Origin: Moringa oleifera
Lineage: Eukaryota > Streptophyta > Magnoliopsida > Brassicales > Moringaceae
Reading direction: 5' to 3'
NCBI GenBank assembly: GCA_021397835.1
Contig: JAJFZO010000786.1
Span: 370,652-434,651, forward strand
Length of the DNA stretch: 64,000 nucleotides
Part shown: positions 35,207 through 44,544 of the stretch, piece by piece
Position numbering within the stretch: position 1 is the stretch's first letter
Layout of the letters: every line of letters begins with the position of its first letter
Notes under the pieces: model-generated
What the model was told of the DNA's origin: nothing
What the model saw: only the letters and a program-made list of their open reading frames with translations
Database searches by the model: none
Position numbers and translations under genes: made by a program

Positions 35207-36365
35207 TACCGTTTACTCGCGCTTAGTTGAATTTCTTTGCTTTGATATTCATAGGATTGGGTAGAAATCACTTTACGTGAGCGTTTGCATGGACTATCGC
35301 AATGCTTTGTTTTAATTAAATAATCGAACTTCCTTAGTCTATACCAGTTCTAAGTTGGTTGTTTGATGCCTGGGGAAGGCCTCCGAAGGAGCTGTTACAA
35401 GTCCGTCACCAAACCAAAATGTGATGATGTACCCTCGCCACGGGACTAGCTCAGGTAATCCACCAACAGTCGATGGGCTCGGGACTAGGACCACCATGCC
35501 TAATCCTCAGAGCTAATCTTTTTCTCGAGGTTATGGATGCACTTTGTCGACTTCTCTTGTGTACATTATTCCATCGACTAGAGGTTGTTTAATTTGGAGA
35601 CATGATATAGTTATGAGTATGACCAGGAGTGGGAGGCACTCGATCCTTTAGATTTTCAAGGGCGGCCGAGGGTGTATCGAACACAACATGGCATGCTGTG
35701 CTCTTTCAATCGTTAGATCTTACCTTCGACTGAGCCATTCTTAGGGTCAACAGGCTGTTAAATAGAAAAAATAACTCTTTTCAAGGCCCTCATCGATGTC
35801 TCCAAGCTCCTTAACGTTACCGTTCAACTGCCATGTCCCAGTTCTAAAATTTTAATTGGATCCCTTTTTAAAGCTCATGCTGAGGCGCTATCCGACGAGC
35901 TTCCCTCATCTCTTAGGATCGACTAACACATGTGCAAGTTTCATTCACATGGAACCTTTCCCCTCTTCGGCCTTTAAAGTTCTCATTTGAATATTTGCTA
36001 TTGCCACTAAGATTTGCATCATCGGCTACACCTCCCAAGCTTGCACCTTGGGTTTTATAGCAACTACCATGCTTTCCTACTCATTGTGGCTTGTGCACTT
36101 CAGAGCCATCCATTTTAGAGGCTAGTTGATTTGACACGTGCGTTGCTACACACTCCTTAGCAGATTTCGACTTCCATGACCACCATCCTACTGTCTTAAT
36201 TGACTAAACACCCTTTATGGGTTCTAGGTTAGCACGTAATTGGGCACCGTAATTTGACTTTTGGTTCATCCCACATCACCAATTATGCTTACCAGAAATG
36301 GCCCACTTAGAGCTCTCCATGGGATGGCTCAATGAAGTAGCTGCCTCATATTACCTATGGTCTAA
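34105..36365 (-). pseudogene. 26S (large subunit) rRNA pseudogene, 3' two-thirds
   Basis: The plus strand is the complement of plant 26S rRNA. Near the 3' end it reads GAATCGAAGCGACAAAGGGC. Conserved blocks then follow in the correct order: CACTTACGATACC, CCGTGCGGGCTTGGCC, GGTGAACAATCCAACACTTG, GATAGGAAGAGC, CTCCCCAACTGACAACG, GTCATTTCACAAAGTCGGAC, TTTCCCCGCTGATT, GACGAGGCATTTGGCTACC, TTTCTCGAGGTTATGGATG, ACTAACACATGTGCAAGTTTC and CCACTTAGAGCTCTCCATGG. About 2.26 kb of the usual 3.4 kb is present; the 5' third is missing. Most differences from the plant consensus are C-to-T or G-to-A, and there are small indels, including loss of GC-rich loops. It cannot make a working rRNA. Confidence 0.95.
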
Positions 36366-37500
36366 ATGACTTAGCTCCCAGCAATATATTTTATATTAAC
36401 ATTAAAGAAAAAATATTTTATGTTCTAATTAAAGTAAACAAAATCATATGAGGAATGATATTAATATATTATAGTAAATTAAAATGAATAGAGACAAGTT
36501 AATCATATGGTCAATGCTCCTTTTTGAGAATCATCGCATATAATTGTTTAAGCTAAAACATTGTTTTAATGTTGTTGTTCATTTTACCTTTGTTGGATGG
36601 ACATATATATATGACTATTAATTATATTTTATATTTACAAATTATTTTCTAATTTATCATAAGTCCAGTATTATGAGATCTAAAGTTGCTCTGATATAAA
36701 ATTAACATTATGTCCAACCCAAAAATAAAAAATGAAAATATTATAATATAGCAAGTATATCTTAAGAAATCTGCATCTTTTTCCATCTTCAAAGAGAAAA
36801 TAAGATAAAATTAATCAAAATATTCAACAAAAAAAATAGCATCTCTGACTATTTTATTGGATCAATTCTTCAAGATTGTGTGACAATGCTCACCAAAGAC
36901 CATTACACAAGGACAAATGAAACAAAATTTGTTGCACTCCTAAAGGTGGTGCAAGAGACTAGAACCAAGCATTCATCTAACTTTAAAGGAGGGGCTTTAG
37001 GTTATATTTTAGTCAAAAGCAACTAACTAATGGCTAATAGAAGTCTAAAATGAAGTAAGAGATGAAAAGACTTGGAACTCATAGTGGTAAACAGTCATAA
37101 AGCTTGGAAGAACTTGTCACTATTACTAGTACAAGTAGTTTTTCTTTGCTTTTCCTTTGGGCTTTAGTGCTAATTAAGTGCCTACAAACTCCTTTTCTAT
37201 CAATATACCATTATATCTATCTTTCTTCTTTATATGCTGCAATATTGTTTCTCTAATTCTTTTATGGTCTATCTAAGATAGGCAAATCATGCAGCCCCTC
37301 AACTCACTAATTATCAATGGAAAATTTTTATTTTTGCATATACAGGATTGGATATATAATTAAGCTTGCAAAATTAACATGTTATAATTCTACACTTCTA
37401 ACACCCATAGATGACAAAGACCTTTTGCTCAGGCAAGTCTTGGATTTTGGAAATGTATGCTCTTATTGATCTATCATAAGCCTTTTTCACCATTTCATGA
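36366..37500. other. AT-rich sequence inside CACTA C, no recognised gene
   Basis: This begins where 26S similarity stops. It contains no supportable coding region, only AT-rich text and a slightly less AT-rich block (36880-37200). Which part still belongs to the 5' half of C and which came with the rDNA cannot be decided by eye. Confidence 0.4.
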
Positions 37501-37699
37501 AGCTTCAACTTAGGCCAAAATTTCCTAGACTTACATAGGGGAGAACATAGGCAGCTGGGTTGCTGGATTGAAGGATGTAGCCAGGGAGAATAGAGACCAT
37601 GCCAAGAGCAAGGATCTGAGGTATCGAAAATAAGGCAAGCCTAAAGCCAAAGAAAGCAAGCTGAAGAACGAGTAACCAAGAAGCAAGGCAGTCAATCAA
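37400..37699 (-). pseudogene. Unrecognised hydrophobic-protein fragment
   Basis: The minus strand from 37699 reads MIDCLASWLLVLQLAFFGF, then RLALFSIPQILALGMVSILP and GYILQSSNPAAYVLPY. That is one or two membrane-like segments, ending at a perfect plant splice-donor sequence (TAT|GTAAGT) at about 37534. In a different frame just downstream, sequence through 37430 or so reads KFWPKLKLHEMVKKAYDRSI and ends KVFVIYGC-stop, which also looks protein-like. Codon texture is richer in GC than its surroundings. It lies within element C on the element's own sense strand, so a captured host-gene fragment is possible. I cannot name a family. Confidence 0.3.
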
Positions 37700-37859
37700 T
37701 CATCAAGTTAATGTCAATTACCAACAAGATAGTAGAAATAAAAGAAAAAATTAACACTGGAAACCAAGTTTTGCGATGGATACTTTAAGCAATCCAAATC
37801 GAGTTTTAATACCTAACTATATATGTTTATCCTACTAACAAATCAATCGTAAACCAATC

Positions 37860-38684
37860 TTTTGACAAAACTTGTTAGAACTATAAACGTGGTAAAACAA
37901 CAATCATGGTGCGAGACTAGGGTTTTGAGATACTTTCACTTACTACTTTCCTTGCTTCAATGCAATAATTCCATAATGCACAATCCTTTTTTCATAAAAT
38001 TTTTCAAAGTCATGAAGGTTTCCATCAATTATGTAACATTGAAGGAGAGAGGTTTCTATTTTTCATAATGGTGTTCATCAAAGAATGAAGGAAGCTAGTA
38101 AAAGAGTCAACTATGAGTGAGTGAGTGAAGATCAATAAGTATAATTGCAGATGATACTTACTGCTTAATAATTTTTTTGGGGTAAAACTATTACATCAGA
38201 TGCTATTGATCGAGTAGTTTAACTATTATCAAATTGATCAAAAGAGCCAGGGTTGGCCCCCTTGTGTTTTATTCAAAACAATTTAAACTAAATGTTTTAC
38301 ATAAATAACAAAACAATTGCACAACAGCTTTCTTTATATCAAATGGTTAGTAATGTGACTTTAAAGCAAGAGGACTTGAGTCCTCTAGCATTTTCTTTTT
38401 AGAATATCTGAGCTAAAGACTTTATAAAAAAACAATATAAATGGAAAAGAGTTTTTTATTTAATAGAATGGCTAGCACATTATATGTTTCTCTAAGGGGG
38501 AGTAGGTTCAATTCTTTCCCTCAATATAATTCTTTTTCATAAAAGTAGTGGTTTTTTATGACGATCTTTGAAACTGTCATGTTTTAACTTTTTTATGATG
38601 GTTTCTAGTCACCATCATAATTTTATGACGGTCACAAATGCCCGTCATAGAAAGCCGTCATAAAAAACAAGTTTTCTTATAGTG
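37860..38684 (-). repeat. 5' terminal region of CACTA C
   Basis: Reverse complemented, this stretch aligns with 52388-53170 at the 5' end of element A. In order: terminal CACTATAAGAAAAC, GACGGTC-type subterminal repeats (38550-38684), two tRNA-like segments, the CTCGATCAAT word, a GATCTTCACTCACTCACTC word and an ATAATTGATGGAAACCTTC word. The terminus ends at 38684. Confidence 0.75.
38344..38520 (+). repeat. Two tRNA-like segments in the C 5' end
   Basis: AAATGGTTAGTAATGTGAC followed 15 bases later by GGACTTGAGTCC (38372-38383), and GAATGGCTAGCACATTA followed by AGTAGGTTCAATTC (38501-38514). Each pair has A-box-like and B-box-like text in the order and rough spacing of a tRNA gene. Homologous segments lie in element A in the matching position. 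They do not fold into proper tRNAs by eye. Confidence 0.35.
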
Positions 38685-38789
38685 AATATTAATCACTAAC
38701 TTGATGTTTTGTATTTAAATAAAACCAAAATTTAATGGTACTATTCAAAAATAGAAGATTGGTGTGAATAAAAAATCCAAAGGAGGTTC

Positions 38790-38990
38790 ATGACCAAGGG
38801 TAAAGATATTCGAGTAACATTTATTTTGGAATGTACCAGTTGTGTTCGAAATAGTGTTAATAAGGAATCAATGAGCATTTCCGAGTATATTACTCAAAAG
38901 AATCGACACAATATGCCCAGTCGATTGGAATTGAGGAAATTCTATCCCTATTGTTACAAACATACAATTCACAGAGAGATAAAGAAATAG
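38790..38990 (+). pseudogene. rpl33: Plastid ribosomal protein L33, NUPT copy with open frame
   Basis: A 66-codon frame has the normal length and text of plastid bL33c: [19 protein letters not shown], then [18 protein letters not shown], ending HTIHREIKK. In the plastid this is a small protein of the 50S ribosomal subunit. Despite the decay of its neighbours the frame is still open. The change of the first Cys in the second CxxC motif to Tyr (YPYC) and others (CTSC kept) suggests relaxed selection. Without plastid transcription signals, nuclear expression is unlikely. I call it a pseudogene by context, not by a broken frame. Confidence 0.9.
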
Positions 38991-39195
38991 CTCGAATCAG
39001 GTCTTTGTATGTCATCCTTCCAAGAAACAAGAAAAAAAAATGATGTTAGGTATATTGCATATATTTCTATATAAACAATGAACAAATATATAAATGTTAA
39101 AAAAACCAAATCCTCTTTATTAATTATATATATGTAAATCATTTTTGATCTGATCAAAATAAGATTTTCGATTAGAAACAAGTAATAAACAAATC

Positions 39196-39523
39196 ATGGA
39201 TAAATCCAAATGAGTCTTTCTTAAATCCAAACGATCTTTTTATAGGCATTTGCACTCGATCCAATCGTTGGATTGAATTAATTATAGAAACATGAGTTTA
39301 ATTAGTTGATTTAATTACTAAACAAGGAAAAATATTATCAAGACGGGTGAATAGATTGACCTTAAAACAACAATGGTTAATTACTATTCTTATAAAATAA
39401 GCACATATTCTATCTTTGTTACCTTTTCTTAATAACAAGAAACAATTTGAGCGAAGTGAGTTGATTGCTAGAACTACTGGTCTTAAAACCAGAAAAAAAT
39501 CGGCTTATTGTTCAATTGAATAA
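39196..39523 (+). pseudogene. rps18: Plastid ribosomal protein S18, broken NUPT copy
   Basis: The start reads ATGGATAAATCCAAATGA, that is MDKSK followed by a stop where plastid S18 continues with Arg. Further text such as [31 protein letters not shown] and TTGLKTRKK follows in order with several more stops. The intact plastid protein belongs to the 30S subunit and usually has about 100 residues. It lies 200 bases downstream of rpl33, as in plastid genomes. Confidence 0.9.
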
Positions 39524-39764
39524 AAATTCCAATTCGAACTCAAAGGCAGATTAATGTTTTGTTCGAAAAATTCAAGAATCAAAATTTAACTATTGTGTTT
39601 ATTGTAAGAAATAAATGAATTAATAAAAGAATTGACAAAGAAGAATAAGAAGATGAATAAATTTTTTTTATTGAGCATATCCACTCATTTTGTTTTGATG
39701 ACTTTATATTTTATCATACTAATTTCTACTCTACCTTCCTTGAGCTCATTCTCTCGAGAACTCC

Positions 39765-40133
39765 ATTTAAAACATTTGAGTGAATTCCTTCCAATCGCCT
39801 TATTCTATGATCTCATTGGAAACGGTATAAAGGATATAGCTATTTGTGCAAGCTTATATTAAGAAGCAACTGCTTCTCACATGGATTTTGTATGAATATA
39901 TTATACTTATAGGATACCCATGTTCCATAAATTTATGCATTTATTCAAATGATCCATAAATAATGAAAATCTTTTTTTTCTTACCCTTATCTTGATGGCC
40001 GAAACCAAAGCTCTTGTTCTCTGTTGAGTAATAGTTTGAGTAAGTCGTGAATGAGCCCTCGAAAGCTTAATGCAAATAAATGAATTTTTGTTCTACGTCT
40101 CTGAGCTATAAATTCGTGTTTAATTTTGTTCAT
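39765..40133 (-). pseudogene. rpl20: Plastid ribosomal protein L20, broken NUPT copy
   Basis: The complement of the start codon is at 40131-40133. The reverse strand gives MNKIKHEFIAQRRRTKI-like text. The plus-strand phrase TTTTGTTCTACGTCTCTGAGC lies within the widely used rpl20 primer region. Towards the C terminus the phrase ATGATCTCATTGGAAAC and GAATTCCTTCCAATC match the end of plastid L20. Frameshifts break it. The plus-strand open frame at 39632-39862 is antisense noise. Confidence 0.85.
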
Positions 40134-40885
40134 GGAATAAATGAAACTTTGATGAGTAACTAATTTTTTCTTTCAATTATTCTTGTCCCTTTACTGGTCT
40201 ATTAATATCCAAACGGATTCCTTCAATGTATAAAATAAAAATTCCAATGGCTTTTGCTACTCTAACCCACCTTCATAATTTTTTTTTCCTTTTAGGTGAA
40301 ATACCTAGAAATAAGAAATTTTATTGATACTTGGTATCAAAAAAGCATAATAACTAACAAATTTAGTAAATAGAAATGATAAATAAATAGTAGGTTCCAT
40401 CATTTCTATGGTTCTTAAACAGTGAGGTCCTCTCTATATATCGAAGCTTTTTCCTTCAATTAATAAATACTATTGGTAACTTGTATAGTTCACACTCTTT
40501 GGCTCACCCATGAATTTTCTAGTAATAGGCCTTCTCTTTCACAACTAAATCTACTTTATACAACAACGATATTTTATTATGAGGATTAGTTGGGTAGCTG
40601 ACCTAGTTCGTTCTTGCAAGAGTAAAAGTAGAATGTTTATGTTTAGATAACTTAGGATTTACCCTGCGTAATGGATAACCGTTTCTTAACAATAAGGGAT
40701 TATTTCTCCCAAATTGAGGTGGTGGGTTTGCACTAATGGAAACCATAAGTTTCATATATAATAGAAGGATATGATAGATCCATCTTTTTTAGATAGTGAA
40801 TACAACTCTTCCATTCTATTTTATTCACTAATAGTGATCATTGATACTAAAAAAACTGTTTACTTTCTTTTGTCTCAGTCTATCC
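40134..40885. other. Plastid intergenic sequence upstream of rpl20
   Basis: About 750 bases continue from rpl20 towards where 5'-rps12 lies in plastid genomes. The length suits the rpl20-rps12 spacer, but no rps12 exon is reached before psaA-type text begins. Phrases such as TTTAGTAATAGGCC and GTTGGGTAGCTGACC look plastid-like. Placement is by adjacency. Confidence 0.6.
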
Positions 40886-41260
40886 AAAAGAGTCCTAAGA
40901 AAAGATGATCCGAAGTGGATAATTAACATGTTCCCTCTCTTTCGGGCCCATCATAAAGGAAACAAAAACCAAGATTTGCTTTATCCAGTATTAAATGTGA
41001 GCTACGAGCAAATAGAATTCCTTTTAAGAATATCAATACCATCACATGAATCGTAAATGCATGAATGTGATGTACCAAAAAATGTGTTGTTCCTAATGGA
41101 ATAGGTAACGAAGCAACTTTGCCATCTACTACTACTAAATCGTCACCCCCCTAAGTCAAACTAATGCTTATTGTTTCACTAGGGGCTTTGCCACTAGGCA
41201 TCCATTATTGAATTCACCTGACCCGATAGTCCCAATTTTGTTTTGAGGATGTCCAGTGCC
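40886..41260 (-). pseudogene. psaA: psaA (photosystem I P700 apoprotein A1) fragment
   Basis: The minus strand reads [60 protein letters not shown] and DGPERGN, which is the C-terminal third of PsaA around the conserved [10 protein letters not shown] helix and the FARSS loop. Text past this (WDHVFLGLFW region) is still visible to about 40886. The upstream limit fades near 41260, where a PsaA AIQLQP/DMF-like stretch may end. Frameshifts and stops are present. PsaA binds the P700 chlorophyll pair in the thylakoid; this copy cannot. Confidence 0.85.
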
Positions 41261-43326
41261 AAAATCACTAAATGGGTAAGTTACCAGTCCCTAAAATGGA
41301 TTATGCAATGTACCTTACCTGCTGGGTTACAGAGGAGCATTTTACCATATTAATTGTATCAATCTACCCTTGTGTGATTCTTGTTAAAGCATATACTGTG
41401 TAGGGCGGATAATTTCCAAGTGGACTCCTCATTCACTAGATAGAGAAAGAGAAGATTGCCAAATGTGATCCGTTGTCGAACTTATTCCAATACAATGAGC
41501 ATTTCAATATCATCTTGGTTACACATTAATTTATGCAAGTAATATTATCATCAAGATACGATGTTAATTTTTGATTTTTATATTAAAAAATGATAGATCA
41601 TCCCCTTACAATATTTCTCTTACTAATTTCAAGCTAAACTCCTCCCGAGGTTATCAAACGAGTAATTCATGAACTCAAACATATTATTGGAGCTTTGTGC
41701 TTAACATATCCTTAAGATTTATCGATTGGCAAGAAGCTTTCTATGACCACAAACATATAAAACCTAAAAGATAAAGGTCTTCAAAACATAATTTTAAAAC
41801 CCCATTTCTAATCTCAATGTTATGGTAAATAAATTACCCATTAATTCAAACAATTCATAAAGTATGAAGTAATAAGAATTAATTAATATATCAATCACAA
41901 GAATTAATAGTTTATTTTGTAAATTAAAATATTATTAGTAGTAATTTGAATCTAATTTTCTTAACAAAAAGATAAAATAGTTAAAACTAATTATTTAATT
42001 AGATGTGATGAGTCGTGGAGGCTACTTTCTTGTCCACCAATTAGTTGATAAGAATGTTTAATATCAATTCATTTTTAAAAATATGCACAAGTATAATAAT
42101 TGTTAACTAATTATAGTTGATAACTATTATCCATTATTTGCTAAATCAGGTTAGGTAATGAATAGAAACCCATAATACATTTAAAAAGAGTAAATACGCA
42201 TTATTCAATTATAATCAACAAATGAATTAAACCGTATCTAGTTAAGTTATACTATATATGCCAACAATCAAAACATAATTTATAAAATTCATCTAAATAA
42301 ACCAAGATAAATTAGTAAGTGTTAGTAACTTGTACTAATACTATCTTTCATTTCTATGTTACCATAATTAATGGTCCTCACTACCATTAATTAATTACGG
42401 TAACATAGAAATGCTAATTTACAAGAAGTTGATTAGTATTTTATGTAACTATGAGTGTACAACCAATATAAGCAATATCTTTCATGGGCTAATATAATAA
42501 ATGGATTACAATCACTATTTAATACTCAATTAGTTATATTTATACTAGTTAACTAAAATTTACTAAATATCAAAATATCATTTAATAATCTATCATCATT
42601 CAATTATTCATCACTATATGAGTTAAATAGAAATTTGATATTGACATGGCTAATATCCTATAGTTTTTTGATACCAATTAGGGATAGCACATAAATTCTT
42701 TCGTCAACAATATTAGTCATAATATTCAATCACAATTTACTTGGTGATATTGTACCAAATATATATGTATTTTACTAACATAAATTTCTTTAAATTTTAC
42801 TGTATCTCCATCATTAACCATATTAATCCTTATGGGCATTGTACTTAAACTATAATTTAGCTCATCAAGGCAATGGGTCATTCTATATCAATGGTATATC
42901 TAGTTGGCCATGAACAAAAATAATAGGGTGTCCATAGAAATAAGGGACTAAATTTAGATATTAATTATATCTTCAATGAATTAGCAATTATATATCAATA
43001 AATAAATGTATTTACTAACCAATGGTAGTAGGCTTTTTACTATGACATAATAATTAGGATGATTTGTGACCATTACAATGTTGCTTATGTTGTCATAATG
43101 ATCTTATCAATAGTTTATATATCCATACAAACTACTATTAAATTGGCTAAATTTATTTGGTATCATAATGTAATCTAGTATAAAAATCAATCACCACTGA
43201 TATCCATTATACTTGCTGTTAAATATGGGTAATTGGCCATAAATAAGGAATACCCATTGATATATCATCTTATTGACAATAGTTTGCCAAAATTTCAATG
43301 ATTATATGGTTGTGCATATTAATACC
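41261..43326. other. AT-rich DNA left of the LINE; second half is a repeat shared with 58.5-59.3 kb
   Basis: The first 300 bases are mixed-composition sequence that may still be plastid-derived. From about 42000 the text is AT-rich, and parts match the region 58500-59300 in the same orientation. For example AAATTAGTAAGTGTTAGTAACTTG versus AAATTAGTAAGTATTAATGACTTG, followed by ATGTTACCATAATTAATGG in both. No coding region is supported. The LINE inserted into this sequence at 43336. Confidence 0.5.
42349..42413. repeat. Near-perfect inverted repeat (hairpin)
   Basis: CATTTCTATGTTACCATAATTAATGG is followed, after a 6-8 base loop, by its complement CCATTAATTAATTACGGTAACATAGAAATG with two or three mismatches, giving a stem of about 27 base pairs. 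The related copy at 58705-58745 lacks the second arm. Confidence 0.85.
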
Positions 43327-43336
43327 TATGTGCATT
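43327..43336. repeat. LINE target-site duplication, left copy
   Basis: TATGTGCATT, identical to 51886-51895. It lies directly before the T run that represents the LINE poly-A tail. Confidence 0.8.
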
Positions 43337-43429
43337 GTTTTTTTTTTTTTTGTTGCAATTACAATAGTATTTTATTAGTAAGTCAAACTAGTACAATCTT
43401 CATCCAATAAAGAACCAATAAAAATTGGT

Positions 43430-43830
43430 GTCTCTACCCATATAGTAAGACTGGGATATGGGTGGGCTACTTTTGCTAGAGTATGAGTAAGACCCAAACT
43501 CAATTAAATCCATCTGTATTGAATTAATAGCTTTTGCCACGATCTTCGCATCCATTTCAATGATACATTGTGAATACCTATGTGTTTAATCCATGAGAGG
43601 GATTCTAGAATTCCATAACTTTCGCTTCCTTAACTATGACCAACCTTGCATGAGTGGATGTCCTACAACAATGAACTAACCATGCTCATCACGCAAAATT
43701 AAGCCCATTCTTATTCCATTTGTTTCCTTCATCACCGAAGATTTGTGTTGCATTTGAAGAAGCTAGGAGGAGGTTTTTGCCACTTGGAGACCTCTCCCTT
43801 TCCTCTAATACTATGATGTTTAGCTTTGTC
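43430..43830 (-). pseudogene. LINE RNase H domain
   Basis: The minus strand reads WQKPPPSFFKCNTN near 43770, then RMGLILRDEHG, then EAKVMEF and a NTDGFN-like stretch. This is the plant LINE RNase H domain: the WxPPxxGxxKxNxD entry, the G(I/V)VxRDxxG strand, then the A-E helix. The first catalytic Asp lies where the entry motif decays (NTN for NTD). It would remove the RNA strand during reverse transcription. The stop-containing frames are clear. Confidence 0.75.
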
Positions 43831-44214
43831 CTATCTTCTTACAGGTAACCACTCGTATAGAAAGTTGAAGGCTGAATGAGCCGTTGCACATGCGACACTA
43901 TTTAGCCCTTTCCATAGCTTATCATTGCGATGCCTCCATATTCCCAAAAGCACCATTAAGAATTTGCATTTCTTTAGTTTGCTAACTTTTAACAAGACCC
44001 CCAGTTAGGAAACTTTCCACTCTGTTAGCACAATCGTTAACCAATTGCAAAGGCTAGCTTCCTTCTAATAATTTTGGGCAAGCGGGCAACTGAGAAAGGC
44101 CAAGAATTTTCATCATCCAATCCGTAAGTTAGACAGTTTAATGGAATTGAGATACCTTTTCTTTGTAAATTTGCATGGTTTGAAACACATTCCACTGGTA
44201 CAAATAAAAGACTT

Positions 44215-44410
44215 AATGACAGTTAAAAATGGCTTTTAATGGCACTTGAAAAACTATCATCTTTGTTCATGTCATTAGAGGGGGAGTTTTTAATGACCGT
44301 TATTGAAAACTATCATTAAAGTCCCCTTTTTAATGACAGTTATAATAGAAATGTCATTAAAAGGGTTCCTTTTCAATGATAATTCTATCAGAACTGTCAT
44401 TAAAGTATAT
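44215..44410. repeat. Left subterminal repeats of element E
   Basis: Seven or so copies of TTAATGACAGTT / AACTGTCATTAAAG variants in both orientations lie just inside the left end and match those at 47150-47470. Confidence 0.75.
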
Positions 44411-44544
44411 ATTTTTTATTAATTTCAAAATGAATATGAAATTTTTATAATCAAATTATCCAAAACCTGCAGGGAAAAATTCATATTATTTGTTTAGTCA
44501 GTGATGTTTGTCCTTATAGAGAGAATTAAAGGCAAAAAACAATC

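Larger units (their letters stand above)
21630..38684 (-). mobile_element. CACTA element 'C', split by nested insertions
   Basis: The left terminus CACCAAAGAAAACAAGCC is a one-to-two-base variant of the 3' end of elements A and B (CACTACAAGAAAACAAGCC), and the first 2.2 kb align with B. The right terminus, reverse complemented, is CACTATAAGAAAACTTG. Its inner 800 bp align with the 5' end of A (for example AACCATTTGAT and CTCGATCAATGG-type words in order). So both ends of one family face the right way for a single minus-oriented element. Flanking triplets are AAG and AAT. Everything from about 23.83 kb to about 36.4-37.9 kb is foreign: element G, D-prime, GC-rich repeats and rDNA. That the two ends belong to one insertion is an inference from orientation and family. 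Confidence 0.55.
38735..41260 (+). mobile_element. Nuclear insertion of plastid DNA (NUPT), mosaic
   Basis: The gene order rpl33, rps18 (plus), rpl20 (minus) with the psaJ-rpl33 spacer tail (CCAAAGGAGGTTCATG) and the rpl20 upstream spacer is exactly that of angiosperm plastid genomes. From about 40886 the sequence is a piece of psaA, which lies tens of kilobases away in plastid DNA, so two plastid segments were joined. Stops and shifts in rps18, rpl20 and psaA show it is not the plastid genome itself. The right limit is uncertain and could reach about 41560, where AT-rich DNA resumes. Confidence 0.9.

Noticed and set aside
39632..39862. A 76-codon hydrophobic plus-strand frame as a membrane protein
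   Set aside because: Its second half is the complement of plastid rpl20 and its first half is the rps18-rpl20 spacer.
40841..41056. Plus-strand frame of 71 codons
   Set aside because: It is antisense to the psaA fragment.
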